Of a stretch of DNA of 64,000 bases, positions 51,608 to 60,503 are shown one piece after another; position 1 is the stretch's first letter, and each line of letters starts with the position of its first letter. The translations under genes were made by a program, and so were the position numbers. Below the pieces are notes generated by a model that made no database searches, was not told the DNA's origin, and was given only the letters and a program-made list of their open reading frames with translations. Source of the DNA: Clostridiales bacterium UBA4821 (GTDB lineage: Bacteria > Bacillota > Clostridia > Acetivibrionales > UBA4821); assembly GCA_002402315.1 (NCBI GenBank), contig DHFP01000251.1:10907-74906 (forward strand), written 5' to 3'.

Positions 51608-54027
51608 GGCAGGATAATCAACGCGGTGCAATAACTGTTTTCTTAAGTATTATTATACTGGTAATCATAATTTTTGCCGGTGTATTGGTTGATGGAGCCA
51701 GAATAAGAACCGGGGAAACACAGGTCAAAAGAGCTGTTGAAAGTGCTGTAAAGTCAACCCTTGCCGGCTATGACAACCCATTAAAACAGCGCTATGGCAT
51801 ATTTGCCCTGCATGAAAATAGTCCGGAGAAGTTGGAAAACACTATAAAGGAGTATATAAACTTAAATCTGACAAGTGACCTGGGTAAAAATAAAACAGAT
51901 ATGTTTGATGAGACTTACGATTATTTAAAAGGTCTTATTACTAATGACGGACAATTCAAAGAAGCCAGATTTCTAAACCTTTATGACTACAAAATTGAAG
52001 AGGTCAAGGTCACACCTATATTCAACCTTACCGAAAATCAGGTTGCGAGAAATCAGATTGTTGAATTTATGAAGTATAGAGCACCCAAACAAGTCTTGGA
52101 AGGTTTCTGGGATAAAGTGCAGGCAATGGGAGACACGGGAAAGGTAGCTGAGATTTCAGAACTCAAGATGCAAATCGACAAACTATATATAGATATTATT
52201 AAAGACCAGGAGACACTAAAAAAAACAGTTGATGAAATAAATACTTTCAGTTATAGCACATTGGATAGCTATTTTAAGCCTTATCTAACTGCAGTTAATA
52301 CTGTCAGAAGGTGCAAGAAAGCAATAGAAGAGATAAATGAAGCAATTGAAGCAGCAAGTAAAAAGGATCCTCCTGATGAAGACTCATTAGAATCGCTTTA
52401 TGAAACCAAGAGCAGGTTGGAAGAAAAAGAGGCAAAAGCGTCTAAGGAGAGAGACCAATATTATAACCTTCTAAAACCATACCTGGAAAAATACAGGATA
52501 CTTAACTTGGAAGCGGTGCCTGTAGTAATTCGTTTGAAATATAGTGTCATAGAAATAAAACAGAAAATCATTATGCTGAAGGAATATACAAAGAACCAGG
52601 TCAATGCGTCTTCAAGCAGTTATCTTAAAGACTTGTCACAAGACATTTTAAGGGGTGCGACCGATGATAGCAAGTCTCACAGCATTGAAGCCATAGAAAA
52701 GAACTTACCTGATGAAGCTGACGTAAATAAAGCAGTTACTGATCTTGAATTTAATAAAAGAATAACATCGTACGTTGCCGGGGAGGTCAAATCCTTTCAC
52801 GATATGTACGCAGACTCAATACGACATGGTGATCCGGAGGCGGATGTAAGTCCATTTATCCTGCGAAAGGTGGAACAATTAAAGGAATATAAGAACAAAG
52901 TATACATAGGCAGGCTTATTCAAGAAAAGTGGACTGGAGGCAGTGCGGTTGGACAAGATTCCAGAGATGACGCAGCGAAAGAGGCAAAAGACATCTTGGA
53001 ACAGAAGGAGGATGAGAAAGAAAGCCTGCTGAAGCTGCATAAAAAAGAACTGCCTTCATATAAGACAGATAACACATATCCTAATAAGGAAATCAGCAAA
53101 GACTTCTCTAAAGAAGATGAGGACTTCAGGAAAAGGTATGAGACATTCAGCAGTGGAGGTAAAGCCGGAAATAAAGAACAACCGGGAGATACAAGCGAGG
53201 ATATGCTGAATAACCTGAATAATGAAATAGACCTCGATAATAACAACTTTTTCACTAAAGCGTTTGATACTGTTAAGAAGATGGGAAATGCCGTTAAGGA
53301 TTTTGCCTATAACGGTATGCTGAGTTGTAGGGACGAACTTTACGTAAATGAGTATATAATAGGCACGTTTAATAATGCTGTACCGGAACTGAAGGATAAG
53401 ACCAGTACTGCAAACGATTTGAGAGGCAGCCCAAAGGATAAGACAATTAAGTATGAGGTTGAATATATTTTGTGCGGAAGCACCTCGGAAAATTTCAATC
53501 TGAACTTTGTAAAAGGCCAGATACTGCTTATAAGGTTTGCAGTTGATACTATTAATATTTATAGAGACCCTGCCAAGGTTAGAACGGCACTTGCAATGGC
53601 TACTGCCATAAGCGGCTCGTGGTCGTTTGGACTGGCGGTGCCAATTGTTCATAATCTGATAATATGCGGTTGGGGAATGAAAGATGCTGTAACCGATCTG
53701 AATAAATTGATGACGGGTGAGCATGTTCCTCTATTTAAGAAGTATAACCCGGTTAATACTGCTAAAAATGAAATAACCTTTTCCTATCATGATTACCTTA
53801 GAATTTTTTTGCTGATAGAACCGAAGGAACAAAAAATGAACAGAATTGAAGACCTGATTCAGGTTAAGACTGGAAAAAAACTTTCAGGTGTTAATACATA
53901 CCTGAGAATAGAAGCTATTGTGTCCATGAGATATTTGTTTATGACTCAGGCATTTATGCCTGGTGAATATAAAACACCCGACGGTGCGAGGCATAAATTT
54001 AAGGTTATCATGTACCAGGGATATTAG
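51604..54027 (+). CDS. Large TadG-like/DUF5702 pilus-associated protein
   Basis: An 807-residue protein. The N-terminus has the TadG-type NQRGAITVFLSIIILVIIIFAGVLVDGARI segment, a membrane helix with a prepilin-like G-AITVF context. The extracytoplasmic part is dominated by long helical, charged coils (about 170-330 and 440-560). DUF5702-type proteins of this size occur in Clostridial Tad loci. Its ATG overlaps the upstream stop (ATGA). A role at the pilus base or surface is inferred from context. Confidence 0.75.
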   Translation: MRQDNQRGAITVFLSIIILVIIIFAGVLVDGARIRTGETQVKRAVESAVKSTLAGYDNPLKQRYGIFALHENSPEKLENTIKEYINLNLTSDLGKNKTDMFDETYDYLKGLITNDGQFKEARFLNLYDYKIEEVKVTPIFNLTENQVARNQIVEFMKYRAPKQVLEGFWDKVQAMGDTGKVAEISELKMQIDKLYIDIIKDQETLKKTVDEINTFSYSTLDSYFKPYLTAVNTVRRCKKAIEEINEAIEAASKKDPPDEDSLESLYETKSRLEEKEAKASKERDQYYNLLKPYLEKYRILNLEAVPVVIRLKYSVIEIKQKIIMLKEYTKNQVNASSSSYLKDLSQDILRGATDDSKSHSIEAIEKNLPDEADVNKAVTDLEFNKRITSYVAGEVKSFHDMYADSIRHGDPEADVSPFILRKVEQLKEYKNKVYIGRLIQEKWTGGSAVGQDSRDDAAKEAKDILEQKEDEKESLLKLHKKELPSYKTDNTYPNKEISKDFSKEDEDFRKRYETFSSGGKAGNKEQPGDTSEDMLNNLNNEIDLDNNNFFTKAFDTVKKMGNAVKDFAYNGMLSCRDELYVNEYIIGTFNNAVPELKDKTSTANDLRGSPKDKTIKYEVEYILCGSTSENFNLNFVKGQILLIRFAVDTINIYRDPAKVRTALAMATAISGSWSFGLAVPIVHNLIICGWGMKDAVTDLNKLMTGEHVPLFKKYNPVNTAKNEITFSYHDYLRIFLLIEPKEQKMNRIEDLIQVKTGKKLSGVNTYLRIEAIVSMRYLFMTQAFMPGEYKTPDGARHKFKVIMYQGY

Positions 54028-54035
54028 GGGTTATT

Positions 54036-55259
54036 ATGAGTAGATTTGAGAGTAGCAGGGGTTCGTTGACGGTTGAAGCTTCTATAGCATTACCTGTATT
54101 TATCTGTGTAATTATAAGCATAGCTTTCTTTATGAAAGTTTTTTATGTACATGAAATTATTCAACATGCAATTTCAGATACAGCAAGCGAAATATCTACG
54201 TACAGCTACATTTATTCAGTAAGCGGTATTCAGAAGCTGCATGATGAAACCGCCGATGGGCTTGAAAAAGAGAAAGAAGTAGCCCAGAGGCAGGTGAAGA
54301 CTGTAGTTAATTCAGTTAATGCTTTCAGGGAGGTTAATGACGAAATAAATGACACTGCTGAAAGTGTAAAAACCGGAGACGTGGGTGAAACAATAGAAAA
54401 CCTTGATGAGTTGTACCAATCAACCGAGGAATTGGAAAATAGGTATAAAGACCTTGAAACGGTTGTCAAGGAAATTGCAAATAATCCAAAGCAAGAGTTA
54501 AAAAGCCTTGCTAGTGCATTTGCCAGAACCGGATTTGAAGATATGAAAGCAGAATTGATATTAAAGCCAATGACTAAAGCATTTATGGTCAAACACCTTA
54601 AAGGCGGAAATGTTAATGATGCAGACAAGAGATTGATAAGCCTGAATGTGGTTGGTGGGTTTGATGGGCTGGATTTTAGTCAATCCAGGCTGTTTGAAGA
54701 TAAAAAGCATATAGATATAATTGTGAGGTATAGGGTAAAACTTAACCTGCCTGTAAATGTGTTGCCCGAACTGAATCTGGTTCAGCGTGCAACTGTAAGA
54801 GCATGGCTGGATGGAGAGGGAGCGCCCGGGGGAGCAATTTCAAATAAAGAAGATATATGGGCATTGAGTGATTGGGAAAGAGGAAGAAGGATTCAGGAGA
54901 TGTACGGTAGGAATCTACCGGAAAATTTCGAGACATTAACCAAATTTGATAATGGAGCTGCTGCAGTAGTTACAAGCATCAATTTAAACAATAAAACCTA
55001 CCAGGATAATAAACGTGCCGTAGCATACAGAGTGAACAGCGTTATTAACAGTTTCATAAATTTTAAGGAAGACCGGAAGAAAGTTGTAGAGAATGGGAAA
55101 ACGGTTGAATACTATGTAAACGTAAACCAGATTAAAGAGAAGCGGATAATAGTGGTTATTCCAAAAGGGTCACAGACCAAAGAATTTGAACAGGTGTTAA
55201 AAGAGTGCCGGGAAAATGCACAGGTGAACGGCATAAATCTGGTGTTTGAAGAACTATGA
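54036..55259 (+). CDS. TadE/DUF5702-like pseudopilin
   Basis: A 407-residue protein beginning SSRGSLTVEASIALPVFICVI, again a prepilin-type G-S-L-T-V-E context with a membrane helix. A helical acidic part (about 70-170) is followed by a beta-containing C-terminal region. It lies eight bases after the 807-residue gene. This is the third TadE/TadG-like product in the operon. Assembly role inferred from the position and N-terminus. Confidence 0.78.
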   Translation: MSRFESSRGSLTVEASIALPVFICVIISIAFFMKVFYVHEIIQHAISDTASEISTYSYIYSVSGIQKLHDETADGLEKEKEVAQRQVKTVVNSVNAFREVNDEINDTAESVKTGDVGETIENLDELYQSTEELENRYKDLETVVKEIANNPKQELKSLASAFARTGFEDMKAELILKPMTKAFMVKHLKGGNVNDADKRLISLNVVGGFDGLDFSQSRLFEDKKHIDIIVRYRVKLNLPVNVLPELNLVQRATVRAWLDGEGAPGGAISNKEDIWALSDWERGRRIQEMYGRNLPENFETLTKFDNGAAAVVTSINLNNKTYQDNKRAVAYRVNSVINSFINFKEDRKKVVENGKTVEYYVNVNQIKEKRIIVVIPKGSQTKEFEQVLKECRENAQVNGINLVFEEL

Positions 55260-55272
55260 CAAGGAGCATGTT

Positions 55273-55893
55273 ATGAATTTTATTTTGATAATCATTATTG
55301 GTGTAATGCTTGCGGGTATAATCAACTTCTTTGCATATTCCGGGAAAAAGGAGCAATCTCTAATACAACGGTATCTTGATTCTCTTTATGGAGATAATAA
55401 ATGTTTACTCACGCAAGCAGTGCTGATTACAATATCCATATTACTTTACAGGTCTTATGGATTAAGTATTCAGTATGCAAGCTATATTTTATTAAGCGCC
55501 ATACTGACTGCTGCAGCAATAGTTGATGTGCAAAAACAGGTCATTCCTGATATTTTAGTTATTATCAGTCTTGTGATAGGGACATTAATGATATTTCTTA
55601 ATCCTGAATTATCATTATTAAGGTCTGTTCTTGGTGCACTGCTGGCAGGTGGAATTTTACTATTTATATCAGTTATTTCAAAAGGCAGTTTGGAAATTGG
55701 AGATGTCAAGTTATTTACCGGCGCAGGGCTATTCCTGGGGATAGAAAATGGTTTATCGGCACTGCTGATTTCTGCAGTATTAAGCGGGTTGGCGGGACTG
55801 GTACTGATAGTAAAAAGTGTTTCTGACAGGAAGAAGACTATGCCTTTTGCACCGTTTATTTTGGCTGGAGTTCTAATTACCATATTAATGTAA
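55273..55893 (+). CDS. Prepilin peptidase (A24, CpaA/TadV type), first copy
   Basis: A 206-residue integral membrane aspartic protease that cleaves Flp and pseudopilin leaders. The two catalytic aspartates are Asp85 in AIVDVQKQVIPD and Asp144 in EIGDVK, at the cytoplasmic ends of membrane helices. It lacks the N-terminal methylase domain of PilD, as usual for Tad enzymes. ATG 55273 has AAGGAG; an extension to 55246 overlaps the previous gene. A second, shorter paralogue lies at 59767. Confidence 0.9.
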   Translation: MNFILIIIIGVMLAGIINFFAYSGKKEQSLIQRYLDSLYGDNKCLLTQAVLITISILLYRSYGLSIQYASYILLSAILTAAAIVDVQKQVIPDILVIISLVIGTLMIFLNPELSLLRSVLGALLAGGILLFISVISKGSLEIGDVKLFTGAGLFLGIENGLSALLISAVLSGLAGLVLIVKSVSDRKKTMPFAPFILAGVLITILM

Positions 55894-55905
55894 GGGGGAC
55901 TTTAT

Positions 55906-57363
55906 ATGTTGGATTTGATTAAGGAGCGTTTTAACTTTAGCTATGAGACTGATGCAGCATCAAGTTACCTGGTGATAAGTCTGAGTCACAGTGAGAAAAT
56001 AATTAACTACCAGGTTGAAATGATAGCGAATAATTCTGCTGATTCAATACTTCCGCTTAGTGTCACGCAAAAGGATGACAGGATAAATCTACACTATAAT
56101 ATTACTTCAAAACAGTCCTTATCTCAGTTTCTAAAGAGGAAAAAACTGAAGAGAGACGAGTTTATAGAATTATTAAAAAATATCACAAGGACTTTCTTAG
56201 ATAGTAAAAACTACTTTCTATCTGATAAAAACTTTCTTCTGGCAGAAGAATATGTATATGTAAATCCTGTGACATTAGAAGCTTCATTGGCTTACTTACC
56301 TATATCATTAGAAATAGATTTCTTAATAGTATTCAAGGATTTTATAACCAACTTGATAATCAATTCAGCTCATATTGATGAGAATTGTAGTGATAATTTT
56401 CTTCAAAGGATTTTAAATCACCTTAAAGCTAATACATTTAACGTAGGGAGCTTTGATAAGCTCTTAATAGAATTAAGAACAGGAACTGTACCGGAGGCAC
56501 CTGAGAGGAGTGGTTTCGACCAGAAGCAGGTACAGACAATAAAAAATGCTTCGGAGGATTTGAAGATACGGATACCCCGGCAAGTAGGTCAAAAGCCTGG
56601 CAAGCAAGAAGAAGTACGGTATAAGTCAAATATCATTCTGATTGCCGCATTATCTCAAATATTAATTGTTATAGCAATGGTTATACTGTATCAGACTGTC
56701 CTAGTAAAAGAAGGAACAGATTCTTCTTCCGTCTTTGGATTAATTCTAATAGCCGGTGCAATAGACTTTGTGATATTAAAGAACCTGCTTGATAAAAAAA
56801 ATATGGAGGTTATTGAGGCAACAGCCATACAAAAGAATAATAAGCTGCCATTAGATTTTGAAGATAATAGTCCAACACCTGAAGAGATAAGAATTTTTAG
56901 TACCGAAGCTCATAATCGGCAAACTAAGCAGGACAAGCTTCTGAATGTCAAAGATTCAAATTCAGAAAGTTTTAGCGAAACTGCATCAACATTTCAGAAC
57001 ACGGAGGTTATTTGTACCGGTAGGGAAGATGAAACGGCTATTTTAGGCCGTTCTCAGGAAAGGCATCCATATCTAAAGAGTGTCAAAGATGGTGTTGTGG
57101 AGATAATATCCATTACCAAGCCCAGTTTTGTGATAGGAAGGCTAAAAGACCAGGTTGATTTTGTATCAAAGAACAATGCCGTAGGTAAGGTTCATGCCGA
57201 GATTATCATCCGGGATGGATTATTCTACATCAAAGACTTGAATTCAAGGAACGGAACCTACATAAATGGTGAAAGGATAAACAGCAATACCGAGTACCGG
57301 ATAAAGAACCAGGATAAAATCACGTTGGCTAACTGTGAATATATATTTTACGAGGAGGTATAG
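55906..57363 (+). CDS. FHA-domain membrane protein (DUF6382-type N-terminus)
   Basis: A 485-residue protein. The N-terminal domain (about 1-170) matches the DUF6382 type, as in many Clostridial Tad loci. Two membrane helices (about 246-285) follow, then a linker and a C-terminal FHA domain (about 405-485) with FVIGRLKDQVDF, the phosphothreonine-site VGKVHAEI and DLNSRNGTYINGERI. FHA domains bind phosphothreonine, so the product may read out the Ser/Thr kinase encoded downstream. It follows the prepilin peptidase by 12 bases. Confidence 0.85.
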   Translation: MLDLIKERFNFSYETDAASSYLVISLSHSEKIINYQVEMIANNSADSILPLSVTQKDDRINLHYNITSKQSLSQFLKRKKLKRDEFIELLKNITRTFLDSKNYFLSDKNFLLAEEYVYVNPVTLEASLAYLPISLEIDFLIVFKDFITNLIINSAHIDENCSDNFLQRILNHLKANTFNVGSFDKLLIELRTGTVPEAPERSGFDQKQVQTIKNASEDLKIRIPRQVGQKPGKQEEVRYKSNIILIAALSQILIVIAMVILYQTVLVKEGTDSSSVFGLILIAGAIDFVILKNLLDKKNMEVIEATAIQKNNKLPLDFEDNSPTPEEIRIFSTEAHNRQTKQDKLLNVKDSNSESFSETASTFQNTEVICTGREDETAILGRSQERHPYLKSVKDGVVEIISITKPSFVIGRLKDQVDFVSKNNAVGKVHAEIIIRDGLFYIKDLNSRNGTYINGERINSNTEYRIKNQDKITLANCEYIFYEEV

Positions 57364-57365
57364 CA

Positions 57366-57608
57366 GTGGAGCTGGAACACATATTTTTGGCTATAGCAAT
57401 CCTTACCCTGGCATGTAACATAGTGCTGGTGATCTTCCTGATTAGGAATAGCAGGTTAAGAAAAACTGAATGTAGAAACATCAGTACTCAGTCAAAACAA
57501 TTTCCGCCTCGAGTAAATCAGCCTAATAATAGGCGCAATGCCGTAAGTATGGGTAATCAAGGGATGGAAGAAGTCCCTCCTACAGAAATATTGAGTGGTC
57601 AGGATTAA
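57366..57608 (+). CDS. Small single-pass membrane protein of the Tad operon
   Basis: An 80-residue protein with one N-terminal membrane helix (about 5-26, IFLAIAILTLACNIVLVIFLI), then a basic stretch and an Asn/Gln-rich tail. GTG 57366 follows GAGGAGG, and it nearly abuts the FHA gene stop. The tail includes VPPTEIL, in which a threonine could be a substrate for the neighbouring kinase (speculative). No family is recognised. Confidence 0.65.
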   Translation: MELEHIFLAIAILTLACNIVLVIFLIRNSRLRKTECRNISTQSKQFPPRVNQPNNRRNAVSMGNQGMEEVPPTEILSGQD

Positions 57609-57634
57609 ATAAATAGAGAGTAGTACGGAGGGAT

Positions 57635-59770
57635 ATGTTGTTGGTAGGGAAAATACTTAACGGGAAATATAGAATAGAAAAGCAGCTTGGCAGAGGCGGC
57701 ATGGGCTGTGTTTATCTATCTGCAAATATTGAGCTGGGTAACCTATGGGCTATAAAACATATAAGCAGACAGGAGAGCAATTCCAGTTTTCTACTGGCTG
57801 AAGAAGAAATTTTAAAGAAGCTGAACCATATAAGCCTGCCTAAAATTATAGATGTATTTTATGATGAAATGGGAACGTATATAGTTGAAAGTTATATAGA
57901 AGGTACAACCCTGGAGGAAAAGTTAAAAGCGGAAGGGTACTTTGCTGAGGATACCGTCATAGAATGGGCAAAGCAGTTATGCGAGGTTTTAATATATCTT
58001 CATGGTATGGAGCCGCATCCTGTCATATATAGGGATATGAAGCCGTCCAATATAATTATAACAAGGGATAACAGGGCGGCAATAATTGATTTCGGCATAT
58101 CCAGGGAATACAAGGGAGAAACCGCAAAGGACACATTTATTGCCGGTACGTGTACCTATGCAGCACCCGAACAGCTTACTGCAGTAGGATATACCGACCA
58201 AAGAACAGATATATACAGTCTGGGGGTTACCCTTTACCATTTGTTAACCGGAATGGTCCCGGAATATAATGTTGTAGGCCTTAGGGTTTGCAACCCGGAT
58301 ATTTCTCCGGAGATGGACTACATTGTCCAGAAATGTATACAGAAGAACCTGGAAGACCGATATCAGAGTGCAGAAGAACTGAAAGCAGACTTGGATAATA
58401 TCAGAGAGTTAAAGATTCAAAATAGAAAGGAAGCTTTGCTCAATAAATTCTTAATTGCAGGTATAGTGGTATCGTCACTTATATCATACTCAATGTCATT
58501 TTTGGGGCTTCAGCAAATCAGCAGGGAGAAAACGGTTATTCTTGATATCAACCCCAAGATGCTTGTAATGACCGAACAGCAGATCGGCCAAATACTGGTG
58601 GAGAAAATATTCAATGATGGTGACAGACAGGGTTTGGATAATGAAAGGGTAACCTGGACTTCTTCAAATGAAAAGGTAGCAAAAGTAGAAAATGGTAAGG
58701 TTCTGGCAATGAATGCAGGCAAGGCACAGATTACAGGAAGGTTCAAGAATAAAATTGTTCAGCTGGATGTCAGTGTTAGCGAAAGACTTAATGACTATGT
58801 AAACGTAAATCTGAAGTATAATAAGGACTATTATGTAGAAACTTTTGCAGGAAGCGGCGAGAGGGATACTAAGGATGGAAATCTTCAACAGGCAGGTTTT
58901 CTCGAACCAACAAGTATGACTATGACTTCGGATGGCGCCATCTATGTTGTAGACAGCAGCATAAGAAAGATTCATGGCGGCAGGGTTGAAACCATTAGTA
59001 TTGAACCTGGCTACATAGAGCCCAAAATTATCAGAAGCAGCCGCAGGGATGGACTGTTTATAGCCAGCAAGGAATGGATTACTGAGAACGAAGAGTACAA
59101 AATAGGCATTTTTAAGCTTGGCAGGAATAGTGTGGAATCAATATATGAAGACAATGGAGAGATGTTTTCATTCGAAGATTTTGCATTTGACAGCTCGGGC
59201 AGCGCATATGTATTGGAGAGGGATTTAATTAATGAAGTATTCAGATTAATAAAAATAGACCCCGGCAACAGAACAAACGAGGTATTAAAGGAGGACCTGG
59301 ATGGAGTGGACTGTATTACAATAAATAAGGACAATGAGATTTATTTGTCAAACGGCAAGTACGGAACCATCTATAGATGGGAAAATAATAAGAAGAATGT
59401 TGTGTATATTGCCGGACTATACAATCAAAAACACTTCATTGACGGAAAAGATAACAGGTTTTTTTCACCAGGCAGGATATATGCAAGTGAATCAAGTATA
59501 TATGTGATTGACCATGATGTAATCCGCAAGTTAAATATAATTCAGGGAAGGGTGGTAGAGACAGAAACAATTGCCGGACAAGTCTCTGACCGGAATCAGG
59601 GTATTTTAGACGGGACAGGGATTGAAGCTGCTTTTGGAGCAGATGCCAATAACGATATTATCGTAGACGGCAATGGAAATATCTATATCTCAGACACGGA
59701 TAATAGTGTCATTAGAAAGATTTACAGGAAAGAGAACGAGCCAACCCTTATCAGAACAGGAGGAAGATGA
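57635..59770 (+). CDS. Membrane Ser/Thr protein kinase with Big2 and beta-propeller-like extracellular part
   Basis: A 711-residue protein. The cytoplasmic PknB-type kinase domain (about 10-260) has LGRGGMGCVY, Lys41, YRDMKPSN with catalytic Asp134, and DFGIS with Asp152. A membrane helix (about 270-290) follows, then a Big2-like domain (about 320-390, WTSSNEKVAKVENGKV) and an NHL/SMP-30-type propeller (about 400-705), shown by repeated strand motifs such as AIYVVDSSIRKI and NIYISDTDNSVIRKI. The HRD histidine is replaced by Tyr, a tolerated change. It lies within the Tad operon. Confidence 0.88.
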   Translation: MLLVGKILNGKYRIEKQLGRGGMGCVYLSANIELGNLWAIKHISRQESNSSFLLAEEEILKKLNHISLPKIIDVFYDEMGTYIVESYIEGTTLEEKLKAEGYFAEDTVIEWAKQLCEVLIYLHGMEPHPVIYRDMKPSNIIITRDNRAAIIDFGISREYKGETAKDTFIAGTCTYAAPEQLTAVGYTDQRTDIYSLGVTLYHLLTGMVPEYNVVGLRVCNPDISPEMDYIVQKCIQKNLEDRYQSAEELKADLDNIRELKIQNRKEALLNKFLIAGIVVSSLISYSMSFLGLQQISREKTVILDINPKMLVMTEQQIGQILVEKIFNDGDRQGLDNERVTWTSSNEKVAKVENGKVLAMNAGKAQITGRFKNKIVQLDVSVSERLNDYVNVNLKYNKDYYVETFAGSGERDTKDGNLQQAGFLEPTSMTMTSDGAIYVVDSSIRKIHGGRVETISIEPGYIEPKIIRSSRRDGLFIASKEWITENEEYKIGIFKLGRNSVESIYEDNGEMFSFEDFAFDSSGSAYVLERDLINEVFRLIKIDPGNRTNEVLKEDLDGVDCITINKDNEIYLSNGKYGTIYRWENNKKNVVYIAGLYNQKHFIDGKDNRFFSPGRIYASESSIYVIDHDVIRKLNIIQGRVVETETIAGQVSDRNQGILDGTGIEAAFGADANNDIIVDGNGNIYISDTDNSVIRKIYRKENEPTLIRTGGR

Positions 59771-60297
59771 AAATAGATATTAAGTTTATTGAAGTTATCG
59801 TACTGGTGCTGTTAGCTTTAATTAGTGATATCAAGACATTTAAAATAAAAAACATAATTATCCTTCCGTTTATTCTAATAGGGCTAATAACTAATACAGT
59901 TATGGATGGGATGGCAGGACTGGTTCTCTCCTTGCAAGGTATTTTTGTACCAATACTTCTGCTTGGATTGTTTTTTATACTGAGAATGCTTGGGGCAGGT
60001 GATATAAAGCTGTTTAGCGCCATTGGAGCTATAACTGGAATGGAGTCAGTGGCGTATACCATTATCTATTCATTTCTGGCCGGAGGTGTAATTGCGCTGA
60101 CTATTATGATTATGAATAAGAATGGCAGAAAGAGGTTTGCTTACTTGCTGAACTATTTTAAGAGCTGTATCTTAACGCTGTCACTGCTTCCCTACACTGA
60201 TTTTCAAGACAAAAGTGATGGTGCGAAGTTCCGTTTCACTTATGCTATAGCCTGCGGAGTTATACTTCAATTGCTTTGGATGCCGCCCTTCTGGTAA
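59767..60297 (+). CDS. Prepilin peptidase (A24), second copy
   Basis: A 176-residue integral membrane aspartic protease. The two catalytic aspartates are Asp21 in ISDIKTFKIKN and Asp79 in GAGDIKLF. The ATG overlaps the kinase stop (ATGA), indicating coupled translation. This one is closer to the classical TadV/CpaA size, and the C-terminal half beyond Asp79 is longer than in the 55273 copy. It is the last gene of the Tad operon. Confidence 0.9.
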   Translation: MKIDIKFIEVIVLVLLALISDIKTFKIKNIIILPFILIGLITNTVMDGMAGLVLSLQGIFVPILLLGLFFILRMLGAGDIKLFSAIGAITGMESVAYTIIYSFLAGGVIALTIMIMNKNGRKRFAYLLNYFKSCILTLSLLPYTDFQDKSDGAKFRFTYAIACGVILQLLWMPPFW

Positions 60298-60324
60298 TAC
60301 TTTGTTACTCAGGAAAATAATATC

Positions 60325-60408
60325 TTCCGGCTAGTTTCAAATAGCACCGGAAAAGTGCCTTAAGGGGAAACATCTCTAAGGTAGTCTAACGGCATTTTCC
60401 TCAGATGT
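60325..60408 (+). ncRNA. Structured leader with predicted pseudoknot, unknown class
   Basis: A hairpin TTCCGG/CCGGAA (60325-60330 with 60347-60352) abuts a stem GGAAAAGTGCC/GGCATTTTCC (60349-60359 with 60391-60400, one bulge). The loop of that stem contains ACATCT (60370-60375), which can pair with AGATGT (60403-60408) just downstream, an H-type pseudoknot. The element lies about 95 bases before the SLH gene. I could not match it to a known riboswitch. Confidence 0.4.
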
Positions 60409-60503
60409 ATTCCTTGAGGGTCAAATGAAACTATCCTCCAGAAATTATTTTCTTTGGTAAACTCGTACATTCTAATAAAGTTTCGTCTAAAGGAGTGAAA
60501 ATC

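Noticed and set aside
53056..53724. Leftward 222-residue frame within the 807-residue Tad gene
   Set aside because: Antisense shadow with no ribosome site and biased composition.
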